A DNA stretch of 37,553 nucleotides from positions 1-37,553 of the forward strand of contig CAMDBT010000015.1 in the NCBI GenBank assembly GCA_945889475.1, read 5' to 3'. The notes under the pieces were generated by a model. The model had not been told where the DNA came from, did not search any database, and saw nothing but the letters and a program-made list of their open reading frames with translations. Origin of the DNA: Bifidobacterium breve. GTDB taxonomy: Bacteria > Actinomycetota > Thermoleophilia > Solirubrobacterales > Solirubrobacteraceae. Shown here piece by piece: positions 1 to 8,058 of this stretch. The position numbers and the translations under genes are program-made. Positions within the stretch are counted from its first letter, which is position 1, and every line of letters begins with the position of its first letter.

Positions 1-157
1 GCGTGAAGGTGCCTGTCACTTGGCCTTTCGTGCCGCAGGCTTGCTGAAGCAGGTCTTCCCAGCTGGCGAGCGCGGCGCTCGGCGCTAGCAGCGCGGCGAC
101 GAGCGTTAAGGCGATCAGACCCGCCGGCAGTGATGTCGTCTTTAGCGAGCGGTTCAT
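1..157 (-). CDS. Secreted hypothetical protein, N-terminal fragment
   Basis: Open frame from ATG (complement of 155-157) running off the left edge, so only about 52 residues are visible. The N-terminus is a classic Sec signal peptide: MNRSLK with basic residues, a hydrophobic core (LIALTLVAALL), then a small-residue stretch ending ALA before SWEDLL, a good signal peptidase I site near residue 31. The mature part begins SWEDLLQQACGTKG and contains a Cys. No domain can be named from so little. It lies on the same strand as, and downstream of, the glycosyltransferase ending at 215, with a 57-nt gap holding a small hairpin. An exported protein beside a polysaccharide locus is unsurprising, but a role is not inferable. 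Confidence 0.6.
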   Translation of the reverse strand, partial: MNRSLKTTSLPAGLIALTLVAALLAPSAALASWEDLLQQACGTKGQVTGTFT

Positions 158-176
158 GGCTGAAGGGCGGGCGGCT

Positions 177-193
177 GCGCCGAAAACCGGCGC
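177..193. other. Short GC hairpin in the 157-215 gap
   Basis: GCGCCG (177-182) and CGGCGC (188-193) can pair as a 6-bp stem with a 5-nt loop. No T-run follows on either strand, so it is not a canonical intrinsic terminator. It falls in the leader of the signal-peptide gene starting at 157 and may only be GC-rich background. Confidence 0.25.
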
Positions 194-214
194 GAGCTGC
201 AACCGAAGTGAACG

Positions 215-1285
215 CTAGCAGGAGCTTCGCCCGGCCGAGACGCTCTCGAGCGCCGCCGAGCAGCCCGCCGACCAGGCCTTGTAGTCGTAACCGGAGGCGG
301 CCTGAAGCCCCGCTGCGGCGAGTTTTTCGCGCAGCGCAGGGTCGCGATCAAGCGATTGGATTGCCGCCGCTAGCGCCGCCTCGTCGCCGGCCTTGACGAT
401 CAGCCCCGTCGTTCCGTCGCTGATCAGCCCGCCGGCGGCAGCTCCGACGGCGTCGCTGGCGATCACCGCCGTTCCCTGCAGCATCGCCTCGTTGACGACT
501 AGCCCCCACGGCTCACGGAAGACGCGTGTTGCCAGCGACGGAACAAGCCAGATGTCGGCGGCGGCGTAAAGGTCGCGCATCTGGCCACCGCTGAGCGCGC
601 CGAGAAAGCGCACCGAAGGCTGCTCGGCGTGGCCGTCGTCGTCGCCGGAGATAGCCAGGATCGCGCCCTGCGCTGCGAGGCCGCAGCGTTGCCAAGCCTT
701 GATTGCCACGCCAACTCCCTTCTCGACTCCGCTGCGACCGGCGACGCCAATGATCAGAGACGGCTCGCCGAGCTGCTGGCGCCAGGCGGCGGCGCGCCCC
801 GGCTGACTCCAGAACTGCACGTCAACAGGCTGCGGCGCAATGTGGACGTTCTTCGCGCCGTGGCTTTTGACGTAGTCGGCGACGTGCGGGCCATAAGCGA
901 TCACGGCGTCGGCGTGAGATTCAATCCAGCGCACCAGCGGCGCCGCGGCGAGGTGGGCTGGGGTTGCGACCTGATGCCAGATTCCAGTCCAGTAGATGAA
1001 CGGCACGCCGGCGCGGCGCGCCCCCAGATAGGCTGCCGGCAGCGCTACGCGGCCGGCGCTGGTCGCAATCACGGCGCGGTAGCGGCCGCTGGCAGCGAGG
1101 CGGTAGATCGCCTTCTGGCCGCGGCGAATGAACGGCACGCCAGGATCTTCAAGGCCCGCGCTGCCATGGTGCTGTTTGCCGTCGTAGATCGCGAGCTTGA
1201 TTGCCTCAGTTTGGTTCAGTTCGGCCAGCGCGCCGGCGCGGTCGGGCGGCACTTGATTTGTCACCAGCAGCACAGGCTTAGTCAC
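215..1285 (-). CDS. GT4-family glycosyltransferase
   Basis: A 356-residue GT-B glycosyltransferase. The N-terminal half opens with a Rossmann-like strand (PVLLVTNQVPP). The C-terminal half has the GT4 donor-binding features: a GVAGRSGVEKGV strand-loop near residue 180, and a block near residue 265 of EPWGLVVNEAM followed by GTAVIASD, containing the E-x7-E signature. It probably transfers a nucleotide-sugar-derived residue to a lipid-linked glycan at the cytoplasmic membrane face. The ATG (1283-1285) overlaps the stop of the upstream GT4 gene by 4 nt, so it is translationally coupled as the last gene of a three-gene minus-strand operon starting at 4103. Donor and acceptor cannot be inferred. 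Confidence 0.88.
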   Translation of the reverse strand: MTKPVLLVTNQVPPDRAGALAELNQTEAIKLAIYDGKQHHGSAGLEDPGVPFIRRGQKAIYRLAASGRYRAVIATSAGRVALPAAYLGARRAGVPFIYWTGIWHQVATPAHLAAAPLVRWIESHADAVIAYGPHVADYVKSHGAKNVHIAPQPVDVQFWSQPGRAAAWRQQLGEPSLIIGVAGRSGVEKGVGVAIKAWQRCGLAAQGAILAISGDDDGHAEQPSVRFLGALSGGQMRDLYAAADIWLVPSLATRVFREPWGLVVNEAMLQGTAVIASDAVGAAAGGLISDGTTGLIVKAGDEAALAAAIQSLDRDPALREKLAAAGLQAASGYDYKAWSAGCSAALESVSAGRSSC

Positions 1286-2454
1286 TGTGCCAGCGCCTTC
1301 TCGTAGGCGGCAACGGTCGCCTTGCCGCAGGCCTGCCAGCCGAATTCCCGCTCAACCGTGGCTCGCGCTTGGTTGCCAAGCTCGGCGATCAGTGGCGGGT
1401 CTTCAAGCATCTCTCCTAGCCTCTCGGCGAGCCGCTCAACGTCGGCCGGCGGCACGATCCGCATCCCCTGTCCGTAAAGGCGAATCTCAAACGGCCCCGG
1501 CTCGCCAACCGAACCGATTGCCGGCAGCCAGCCAGCCATCGCTTCAATGTAGGCGACGCCGAAGGCCTCGTCTACGCTTGGCATGACGAAGATCGTGCAG
1601 CCGCGCGCCCGCCTCAGCGCCTCCTCGTTCTCTAGCTGGCCAGCGAACTCAACCTGCGAGCGCAAGCCGAGTGAATCGGCCAGCTGCTCAAGGTTGGCGC
1701 GCTCCGGCCCGTCGCCGATGATCAGGTAACGCAGATCGGGGAAGCGCTCGCGCAGCACCCACAGCGCGCGCAGCACATCGGCGTGGCGCTTGCGCGTCGC
1801 CAAGTGGGCGACCGTCACCAAGGTGGGGTGCTCTGGCCGTGGCGCGGGGCTCTCGGGCAGGTCGGTGCCGAGGTGGACAACCTCGCAGCGCTCGGCCCCA
1901 AGCCGAGCGCAGTCGCCAGCGATCGCTGCGCTGTTGGCGATCACCAGCCGCGCCTGCGCGAATGCGCGCTCGACCGCCGTTCGCCCGTTTGTGAAGCGTG
2001 GAGCGGTGTAGTAGAGGTCGGCGCCGTGGACCGAGACGACGAGCGGGTCGTCAAGGCCCGCCGTCAGCACAGCGTCGGCGGCCGGCACGGCGTTGTGGGC
2101 GTGGATCAGATCGAACGGAAACTCCTTGCGCAGCTTCGCCAGCGCGCGGCCGAGCGGTTTGGCGGCCCAGTTACCCCAGGATCCGTAGGAGCGGCTCATC
2201 GGCGGTGATGCGTAGCGGACGTATTCGATCTCAACTCCATCAATCTGTAATCGCGAAGGGTGGCGAGCCAGCTTCAGCGCAGCTCCTGGGCGGCTCAGCA
2301 GTGGCGTCGCGGCCGGCGGCACCACACGGTTGAGGACGACGACGCGAAGTTCGGCCCCGGCGGCGATCGCTGCCTGCGCTTGGCGGTGCGCCCAGATGCC
2401 GAGCACCGGGTCGTGGGCGCGCGGGTAGTACTCGGAGACGACGGCAACCTTCAT
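1282..2454 (-). CDS. GT4-family glycosyltransferase
   Basis: A 390-residue GT-B enzyme, full length for GT4. It begins MKVAVVSEYYPRAHDPVLGIW, typical of GT4 proteins that open with an acceptor-domain strand and a Gly-rich loop. Further on it has LVTVAHLATRKRHADVLRAL (near residue 215), YLIIGDGPER, and the donor-site block DEAFGVAYIEAMA (near 300) with the E-x7-E pair. It sits between a tandem-GT2 gene and another GT4 gene with 4-nt ATGA overlaps at both ends, so the three are almost certainly co-translated. Likely role: one step in assembling the repeat unit or core of the surface polysaccharide. The sugar specificity is not visible. Confidence 0.9.
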   Translation of the reverse strand: MKVAVVSEYYPRAHDPVLGIWAHRQAQAAIAAGAELRVVVLNRVVPPAATPLLSRPGAALKLARHPSRLQIDGVEIEYVRYASPPMSRSYGSWGNWAAKPLGRALAKLRKEFPFDLIHAHNAVPAADAVLTAGLDDPLVVSVHGADLYYTAPRFTNGRTAVERAFAQARLVIANSAAIAGDCARLGAERCEVVHLGTDLPESPAPRPEHPTLVTVAHLATRKRHADVLRALWVLRERFPDLRYLIIGDGPERANLEQLADSLGLRSQVEFAGQLENEEALRRARGCTIFVMPSVDEAFGVAYIEAMAGWLPAIGSVGEPGPFEIRLYGQGMRIVPPADVERLAERLGEMLEDPPLIAELGNQARATVEREFGWQACGKATVAAYEKALAQ

Positions 2455-4103
2455 CGCTGAATCCCCACCGTGCGGATTTCGTCTCTTCGCAGGTAGGGTC
2501 TGCCGCGGAGGAACTGCTGCGCCTCGGCGATCGCGTCCTCGCGCGGGTAATCGGCGGCGACCGGCCTGAGCGTGTGGCCGACAGGCGTTGCATCAACGAT
2601 CCCGATCGGCCAGCCGCGCTGCGCTGCGATCGCGGCCCAGTGCGCGTCGAGCCCCCAGCCAGTGCGAAGGTTAGGGAATGGAATCAGCGCTTCGGCGGCG
2701 GCCGGCGCGAAGGCTGTCACCGGCCCGATCTCAACGAACGTTGTCCGGCGCGAGCGCACGCCGCGCCGACGCCGCGTGATCGGCCAGGCTGCGTGCGAGT
2801 GGAGGCGGTGAGCTGGCTGCACGATCTGGAGCTTTGCCGCCTCCGCGGCGAAGAGGAACGAGTCGAGAAAGCCGCGCCCCAGCTCGACGTCATCGTCGAG
2901 CACGACGATCCAGTCGTATTCGCGCTGGTCTGCTGACGCGATCAGCGCGTTGAGGTTCTCGAACTTGCCTGCCCCTGCCGCGGCGGCGACGCGCAGCTCA
3001 ACGTGATGATGCGAGCGCTCCAGTTCGGCGCGCTGCGCCGCCAGCAGCGAAGCGTCGTGGTCGCTGGCGATTGTCAGCACCAGCACGCGTCGACTCGGCG
3101 AGCCGGCGGCGGCTTGCCGCAGCGCTCGGCGCGAGCGCGCCTCGCGCAAGTCGACGACGCGGTCGGCGAGCGCGAGCAGCTTCGCGCGGCGGCCAGAAGT
3201 TTGCCCGCCGCTACCCGACAGAAAGTCATTGACGCCGCTTATCACCGGCTCGCCGCCGAGCGGCTGGCGTGAGATTGCCGCCTCGATCCGCCCCCAGCTG
3301 TGCGCCGCGGTCACCGGCCCCATCGCGCAGAGCCGGCGCGGCCCGTGCCAGAGGCAGCCCGCGAAGATCCGCAGCTCGCGCCAGATTGACGGGGCGGTGC
3401 CCCGTGCTTCATCGAAGCGCCGTGCGACTCGGCCGCGAGTGCGAGCGCCGCTACAGAGCGACGCCAGCCTGGAATCGTCTCCGCAGCGAATGTGATCGAC
3501 TGCGGCGGCAGCGAGGTAGCGGATTCGCCCGCCGCGCGCGCGCCAACGCTCCTCCCACTCCTGTTCGTCGCCGCCGACAGGCAGTAGCGGATCGAAAAGG
3601 CCAACGGCATCAAAGGAGCTGCGGCGGATCATCATGTTCGAGCCCCAGGCGAAGGCGCAGTCGGCGTCGCCCGATCCCAAATCTGTTGTCGTGATCGGCC
3701 ATCCCTCGCGGCCGCAGGCGCGGAAGTGGCGGTCTTCGATCTTGGCGTGGATCGGGCCGCTGAAGACGCCAACCTGCTCGGGCTGCGCGGTGGCGCCTTC
3801 GAGCAGCGCGCGCAGCCAACCGCTGCGCACCTCAACGTCGTCGTCGGTGAAGATCAGCAGCTCGGCATCGCTTGCGCCGATGCCCCTGTTTCGGGCAGCG
3901 TTGAGGCCGTCGCCAGCGCCTTCACTGAGGTATCGGGCGCCATGCGCCTCGGCGACCGTGCGGGTCGAGATCTGCGGTCCGTCGTCAACGACGATCACTT
4001 CTGCGCCAATCGCGGCCGCTTGCGGCGCGATCGAGGCCAGTGCGCGATCAAGGTAGTGCGGACGCCCGCGGGTCGGGACGATGATTGCGGCAGACGGCAA
4101 CAT
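2451..4103 (-). CDS. Tandem GT2 glycosyltransferase (two GT-A domains)
   Basis: A 550-residue protein with two GT2-type domains. Domain 1 (about residues 5-240) has AAIIVPTRGRP, the VVDDG nucleotide site at 39-42 and a metal-binding DDD at 87-89. Domain 2 (about 340-530) begins RRVLVLTIASDHD, has VVLDDDVELG near 403 and a later W-G-L-D stretch, and lacks the usual GS after its first strand. The first domain looks fully catalytic. The second is more divergent and could be a second transferase or an acceptor-binding module. First gene of the minus operon. Its ATG (4101-4103) lies only 30 nt from the divergent GTG at 4134, and a palindrome between them supplies a -10-like TAGCGT 9 nt upstream. 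Confidence 0.85.
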   Translation of the reverse strand: MLPSAAIIVPTRGRPHYLDRALASIAPQAAAIGAEVIVVDDGPQISTRTVAEAHGARYLSEGAGDGLNAARNRGIGASDAELLIFTDDDVEVRSGWLRALLEGATAQPEQVGVFSGPIHAKIEDRHFRACGREGWPITTTDLGSGDADCAFAWGSNMMIRRSSFDAVGLFDPLLPVGGDEQEWEERWRARGGRIRYLAAAAVDHIRCGDDSRLASLCSGARTRGRVARRFDEARGTAPSIWRELRIFAGCLWHGPRRLCAMGPVTAAHSWGRIEAAISRQPLGGEPVISGVNDFLSGSGGQTSGRRAKLLALADRVVDLREARSRRALRQAAAGSPSRRVLVLTIASDHDASLLAAQRAELERSHHHVELRVAAAAGAGKFENLNALIASADQREYDWIVVLDDDVELGRGFLDSFLFAAEAAKLQIVQPAHRLHSHAAWPITRRRRGVRSRRTTFVEIGPVTAFAPAAAEALIPFPNLRTGWGLDAHWAAIAAQRGWPIGIVDATPVGHTLRPVAADYPREDAIAEAQQFLRGRPYLRRDEIRTVGIQR

Positions 4104-4112
4104 TCCAGTTTG

Positions 4113-4122
4113 ACGCTAGCGT
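4113..4122. promoter_or_regulatory. Palindromic bidirectional -10 candidate
   Basis: ACGCTAGCGT is a perfect 10-bp palindrome and presents TAGCGT (TANNNT) on both strands. On the minus strand the hexamer ends 9 nt before ATG 4103; on the plus strand it ends 11 nt before GTG 4134. Both genes would have 5' leaders of only a few nucleotides. No convincing -35 element was found on either side. Confidence 0.45.
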
Positions 4123-4133
4123 GGCCGGGCGCC

Positions 4134-5255
4134 GTGATCCTTCTTTTGCACAACCAATACCGCACGCATGGGGGCGAAGAACGGGTAGTTGACGACCTCT
4201 CACGGCTGATTCCCGAGTATCTCGGTGAGCCGGTCGAACTCTTAAAGCGCAGCAGCGCGTCGATGTCGGGCGCCGCAGCGGCGCTGGCGCTGGCCCGCGG
4301 CGGCCTCGATCCGACCGAGGTTTCGGATGCGGTCGTGCGCAGTCAGGCCCGCGTAGTCCACGGCCACAACCTGCTGCCGGCCTTCGGTTGGCGCGCGCTC
4401 GCCGCCGCCCGCAAGGCCGGGGCGCGGACCGTGCTCTCGCTCCATCAGTATCGCCTCGTCTGCGCAGCCGGAACATGCCTCGATCCTGCAGGCACCGATT
4501 GCACCCGCTGCCATGGCCGCGACACGCGCCCCGGAGTGCGACTGAACTGCCGCGGCGGCACTCGCGCCGAGGCCGCCGTGTACGCCGCCTCGCTCAGCGC
4601 CTGGTCGGCGCGGATCGTCGCCGAGGCCGATGTTGTGTTGGTCGCCAATCGGACGACGCTGAACCGCTTGAACGAGCTTGGCGCCCCGCTCGCGCGGGCG
4701 CGCGTGGAGATCATTCCCTACCCGGTCGCCGCCGCTGCGCAGCGAGCCACGCCGCGAAGCGGCGAGTACGCGATCTGCTCGGCGCGGCTCTCGGCCGACA
4801 AAGGCGTTGACGTGGCGATCGAAGCCTGCCGCCGCGCCGGGCGGCCACTGGTGCTGACCGGGCACGGCCCAGACGAGCGCGCGCTGCGAGCGCTGGCGGC
4901 GCGGCTCGGCGCCGACGTGACATTCGCTGGCCGTGTCGCTGACGACGAGCTCGCGCAGCTGCGCGCAGGCGCAGCACTGGCAGTCGTCCCATCGCGTTTC
5001 GCTGAAACCTTCGGCCTCTCCGCCGCCGAGGCGATGGCCGCGGCGCTGCCTGTAGCGGCGACCAGCGCCGGAGCGCTCGTCGAGCTGCTGCCGGGCGAAG
5101 ATCTAACGGCGCCCGGCGACGCCGAAGCGCTAGCAGCGTCAATTGAGAGGCTGTGGGGCGACGCCGAACGAGGCGAAGCCAACGCCGCCCGAATCGAAGC
5201 GATCGCGTCACCGGCGATCGTCGCCGCCAAACTGGCCGCGGTCTACAACGGTTAG
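4134..5255 (+). CDS. GT4 glycosyltransferase with Cys-cluster acceptor domain
   Basis: I start this at GTG 4134, giving 373 residues beginning MILLLHNQYRTHGGEERVV. The frame stays open far upstream, but that part only mirrors the divergent gene on the other strand. TTG 4110 is a weaker alternative. The HNxYxxxGGEE opening and the cysteine cluster at residues 110, 115, 123, 126 and 139 are characteristic of a GT4 subgroup common in capsule and O-antigen loci; the cysteines may bind metal. The C-terminal half has GHGPDERALRALAARLGADV and FAETFGLSAAEAMA (the E-x7-E donor site). It forms a plus-strand pair with the SDR gene 19 nt downstream, which also has its own -10-like element. Confidence 0.85.
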   Translation: MILLLHNQYRTHGGEERVVDDLSRLIPEYLGEPVELLKRSSASMSGAAAALALARGGLDPTEVSDAVVRSQARVVHGHNLLPAFGWRALAAARKAGARTVLSLHQYRLVCAAGTCLDPAGTDCTRCHGRDTRPGVRLNCRGGTRAEAAVYAASLSAWSARIVAEADVVLVANRTTLNRLNELGAPLARARVEIIPYPVAAAAQRATPRSGEYAICSARLSADKGVDVAIEACRRAGRPLVLTGHGPDERALRALAARLGADVTFAGRVADDELAQLRAGAALAVVPSRFAETFGLSAAEAMAAALPVAATSAGALVELLPGEDLTAPGDAEALAASIERLWGDAERGEANAARIEAIASPAIVAAKLAAVYNG

Positions 5256-5262
5256 AAGCGCG

Positions 5263-5268
5263 TACGAT
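5263..5268 (+). promoter_or_regulatory. -10-like TACGAT for a leaderless start
   Basis: TACGAT matches TANNNT and lies exactly 6 nt before ATG 5275. No Shine-Dalgarno is present in the 19-nt gap after the previous stop, so a leaderless transcript of the SDR gene is plausible in addition to read-through. Confidence 0.45.
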
Positions 5269-5274
5269 CAGCCA

Positions 5275-6213
5275 ATGAGGGCACTTGTAACCGGCGGCGC
5301 GGGCTTTATTGGTTCGCACCTTGTTGACGCGCTGCTGGCGCGCGGCGACGAAGTAGCCGTGGTCGATGACCTCTCGACCGGGCGGATCGAAAACCTTGAA
5401 GCGGCTCTGGAGGCCGGCGCCACGTTCGACCGGCTAGACATCCGTGACGGCGACGCCGTAGGCGCTGCATTCGCGGCTGCAGGCCCCGAACTTGTCTTCC
5501 ACTTGGCGGCACAGATGGATGTGCGCCGCTCGCTCGTCGATTCGGCCTTTGACGCGTCTGTCAACGTGGTTGGCACGATCAACGTGCTCGAAGCGGCTCA
5601 CTCCAGCGGAGCTCGGCGGCTGATCAACGCCTCGACCGGCGGCGCGATCTACGGCGAGACGGAGGTGATGCCAACTCCGGAGTCGGTCGTGCCAGCGCCC
5701 GTCTCGGCCTACGGCCAGAGCAAGCAGTGCGCTGAGCTCTACTGCGCCTGGGCGGCCCGCGCGCGCGGCCTTGAGACGGTGACACTCCGCTGCGGCAACG
5801 TTTACGGACCGCGACAAGACCCGGGCGGCGAGGCCGGCGTGATCGCGATCTTCGCCGGAAGGCTGCTCAGCGGCGAGCAGCCGACAGTCTTTGGAGACGG
5901 CAGCGCGCGCCGCGACTACAGCTTCGTCAGTGACATCGTCGCCGCCAACCTGCTCGCGGCCGGGCAGCCAAGCCCCGGTGGGCCATACAACATCGGCACA
6001 GGGATCGATTCCAGCGTGCTAGAGCTGATTGAGGCGATCGACGCAGCTGCGGCGCCAGGCGAAGCGCCGCTCGATCCCCTGTTCGCCGCCAGTCGCGAAG
6101 GCGAACTTCAGCGCAGCTCGCTTGATGTGACGCTGGCGAGGGAAGAACTCGGCTTTAGTGCCGCGACCGATCTCCAGACCGGTGTCGCGGCGACCGTTGC
6201 AGCGCTGCGTTAG
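5275..6213 (+). CDS. NAD-dependent sugar epimerase/dehydratase (GalE-like SDR)
   Basis: A 312-residue extended SDR. The NAD-binding GGAGFIG motif is at residues 7-13 and an acidic VVDDLSTG follows the second strand. The active site has NASTGGAIYG and the YGQSK (YxxxK) catalytic pair, with RCGNVYGPRQDP downstream, as in UDP-glucose 4-epimerase and UDP-glucuronate-modifying enzymes. It likely interconverts a nucleotide sugar used by neighbouring transferases; UDP-hexose 4-epimerisation is the best guess. ATG 5275 is chosen because the motif begins within a few residues of it and a -10-like hexamer lies 6 nt upstream. Its stop TAG (6211-6213) directly abuts the stop of the convergent WecG-type gene. 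Confidence 0.85.
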   Translation: MRALVTGGAGFIGSHLVDALLARGDEVAVVDDLSTGRIENLEAALEAGATFDRLDIRDGDAVGAAFAAAGPELVFHLAAQMDVRRSLVDSAFDASVNVVGTINVLEAAHSSGARRLINASTGGAIYGETEVMPTPESVVPAPVSAYGQSKQCAELYCAWAARARGLETVTLRCGNVYGPRQDPGGEAGVIAIFAGRLLSGEQPTVFGDGSARRDYSFVSDIVAANLLAAGQPSPGGPYNIGTGIDSSVLELIEAIDAAAAPGEAPLDPLFAASREGELQRSSLDVTLAREELGFSAATDLQTGVAATVAALR

Positions 6214-7020
6214 TTAGCGCCTCGCTCTCAGCTGCCGGATGAATTGGGAGATGAATCGGGGGTTATAGATCAGGTAGCGTCGCCAGAGCCGCCGCGGCTC
6301 CTGGACCAAGCGGAAGAGCCATTCCAGCCCCGCTTCTTGCATGATCGTTGGCGCTTGCGGGACGAGTCCTGCGTGAAAGTCGAACGCCGCGCCGACACCT
6401 ACGAGGATCGGCGCGTTCAGGAGCGAGCGCATCCGGGCCATCCACAGCTCTTGCCTCGGTTGGCCGGTCCCGACCCAGACGATTTCGGCGCCGCTGGCAT
6501 TGATCTTCTCGATTGATGCAGCCTCCTCCTCGGCGGTGGCGGGGCGGAACGGTACCGCCTCAGCGCCGACGATGCGTAGGCCGGGGAAGCGCGCCCGAAG
6601 GGTCGTCTGCAACAACTCCAGTGAGGCTGCGTCGCGGCCACCGAACAGGTACATCGTGGTGCCTGTCTCGGAGGCGCGGCGGCAGGTTTCGATCATCAGG
6701 TCGGGTCCATAGACGCGGCTTGCGCCCTTGCCGCCGAGCGCCGTCACCGACCAGACGAGTGGCTGTCCGTCGGGGACAACGAAGTCGGCTCCACGAACCG
6801 CTTCGGCCAGCTTAGGATCATCTTGGGCGAGCATCACTAAGTGAACTGGCGCCACGCAGATGTAGCCGTGGTGGCCGGCGGCGATTGCATCGTCGATCCA
6901 GTCGAGTACCTGTCGGTAATTGGTCAGCGTGATCGGCACCCCGAGAACCTCGATCACTTCAGCTCGCAGCTCGGGCGGGCTGCCGTTGGAGTGGATCGCT
7001 TGGGTGGCGCGGTCGGGCAC
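6214..7020 (-). CDS. WecG/TagA/CpsF-family glycosyltransferase
   Basis: A 268-residue protein spanning the whole family fold. Diagnostic stretches are IEVLGVPITLTNY near the start, FVVPDGQPLVW with the probable catalytic Asp, RVYGPDLM, MYLFGGRDAASLELL, WVGTGQPRQELWM, and the terminal GLEWLFRLVQEPRRLWRRY, which is the amphipathic membrane-attachment tail. The family transfers N-acetylmannosaminuronic acid, ManNAc or a related sugar onto polyprenyl-diphosphate-GlcNAc, usually the second sugar of a repeat unit. The start is GTG (7018-7020). A -10-like GATACT sits 7 nt upstream and no Shine-Dalgarno is evident. No polyprenyl-phosphate initiating transferase was found in this window. Confidence 0.92.
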   Translation of the reverse strand: MPDRATQAIHSNGSPPELRAEVIEVLGVPITLTNYRQVLDWIDDAIAAGHHGYICVAPVHLVMLAQDDPKLAEAVRGADFVVPDGQPLVWSVTALGGKGASRVYGPDLMIETCRRASETGTTMYLFGGRDAASLELLQTTLRARFPGLRIVGAEAVPFRPATAEEEAASIEKINASGAEIVWVGTGQPRQELWMARMRSLLNAPILVGVGAAFDFHAGLVPQAPTIMQEAGLEWLFRLVQEPRRLWRRYLIYNPRFISQFIRQLRARR

Positions 7021-7027
7021 GAGCGCA

Positions 7028-7033
7028 AGTATC
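7028..7033 (-). promoter_or_regulatory. -10-like GATACT upstream of WecG-type gene
   Basis: On the minus strand GATACT (consensus A at position 2, T at position 6) ends 7 nt before GTG 7020, the spacing expected for a leaderless transcript. No clear -35 was seen. Confidence 0.35.
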
Positions 7034-7072
7034 GCAGCGGTCGTTGGAACCCGCAGATTCGAGTGAACCGTC

Positions 7073-7078
7073 TAGGCT
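7073..7078 (+). promoter_or_regulatory. -10-like TAGGCT for the GMD paralogue
   Basis: TAGGCT ends 8 nt before ATG 7087 and there is no Shine-Dalgarno in between, which is consistent with leaderless initiation. Confidence 0.4.
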
Positions 7079-7086
7079 GGCCGTCT

Positions 7087-8058
7087 ATGGCTCGTGCTCT
7101 GATCACCGGGATCGCTGGGCAGGACGGGTCATATTTGGCCGAGCTTCTGTTGGCCAAGGGTTACGAGGTCGTTGGTTTCGATCGGCTGGCGAGCTGCGCT
7201 GATGCGCCGAATCTCTCGGCTGTCGGCGGCAGCATCGAGTACATCCAGGGCGACCTCTTGGAGACTGGCGCGCTGACTGCGGCAGTCGAGCAGGCCGGTG
7301 CCAGCGAGCTCTACCACCTTGCTGCGCCAACTTTTGTACCTGACTCCTGGAACGACCCGAGCGAGACGATTCGGGCGATCGTAGGGTCGAGCGCAGAGTT
7401 GCTCTCGGCAGCGCTGGCGCAGGAAGCCCGGCCTAAGGTCTGGGTTTCGGCGTCGGCCGAGGTTTTCGGTGACACCGATGCCAGCCCCCAGGCCGAGGAA
7501 TCGCCGATGCGGCCGCGCTCCCCGTACGGGGTCGCGAAGCTCGCAGCGCTGGGCTTGGTCCGTACGATGCGCGAGCACCACGGCCTCTTCGCCTGCGCCG
7601 GCATTCTTTATAACCACGAGTCGCCGCGTCGGCCAGCGCAGTTCCTGCCGCGCAAGGTCACTCGTGGCGCTGCCGCGATCGCGCTCGGGCTGGAGGACGA
7701 GCTTGTGCTCGGCGACTTGGCGGCGACGCGCGACTGGTCGGATGCGCGCGACATCGTCGGCGCGATGATGCTGGCAATGAGCGCCGAGCGGCCGAGCGAT
7801 TACATTCTGGCCAGCGGCGAGGGGCGCACAGTCGGGCAGCTAGTCGAGGTAGCCTTTGCCGCCGCCGGGATCGCCGACCGCGTTCGGGATTGCGTCCGGG
7901 TTGACCCTGCCTTGGTCCGTCCGCCGGAGCCGATCGCGCCGGTCGGCGACCCCTCGCGCGCCGAGCGCGAGCTCGGCTGGGAGCGGCAGATCAGCTTCGA
8001 GCAGATGATCGCCGAGATGGTTCAGGCCGATCTTGTCGATTTGCGGGGCGCCAGTTAG
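7087..8058 (+). CDS. GDP-mannose 4,6-dehydratase paralogue (SDR)
   Basis: A 323-residue extended SDR. The N-terminus [20 protein letters not shown] is almost identical to that of the convergent gmd at 8055-9017, and both share the PYGVAK catalytic pair and the NHESPRR motif. The GMD active-site triad region reads SASAEVFG here instead of ASSSEMYG: the Glu is kept but neighbouring Ser and Tyr are changed. The NADP-site region is also more divergent. Possible roles are a second dehydratase for a different GDP-sugar, or a GDP-4-keto-6-deoxymannose reductase (GDP-D-rhamnose branch) derived from a GMD. ATG 7087 is supported by the GITGQDG-type start motif. Its stop overlaps the convergent gmd stop by 4 nt. 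Confidence 0.8.
   Translation: MARALITGIAGQDGSYLAELLLAKGYEVVGFDRLASCADAPNLSAVGGSIEYIQGDLLETGALTAAVEQAGASELYHLAAPTFVPDSWNDPSETIRAIVGSSAELLSAALAQEARPKVWVSASAEVFGDTDASPQAEESPMRPRSPYGVAKLAALGLVRTMREHHGLFACAGILYNHESPRRPAQFLPRKVTRGAAAIALGLEDELVLGDLAATRDWSDARDIVGAMMLAMSAERPSDYILASGEGRTVGQLVEVAFAAAGIADRVRDCVRVDPALVRPPEPIAPVGDPSRAERELGWERQISFEQMIAEMVQADLVDLRGAS

Noticed and set aside
629-1306. 225-residue open frame on the plus strand
   Set aside because: Lies opposite a well-supported GT4 gene; composition is that of a mirrored high-GC frame.
3726-4133. Upstream extension of the GT4 gene at 4134
   Set aside because: Mirrors the divergent tandem-GT2 coding sequence. The HNQYRTHGGEE opening normally sits at the true N-terminus.
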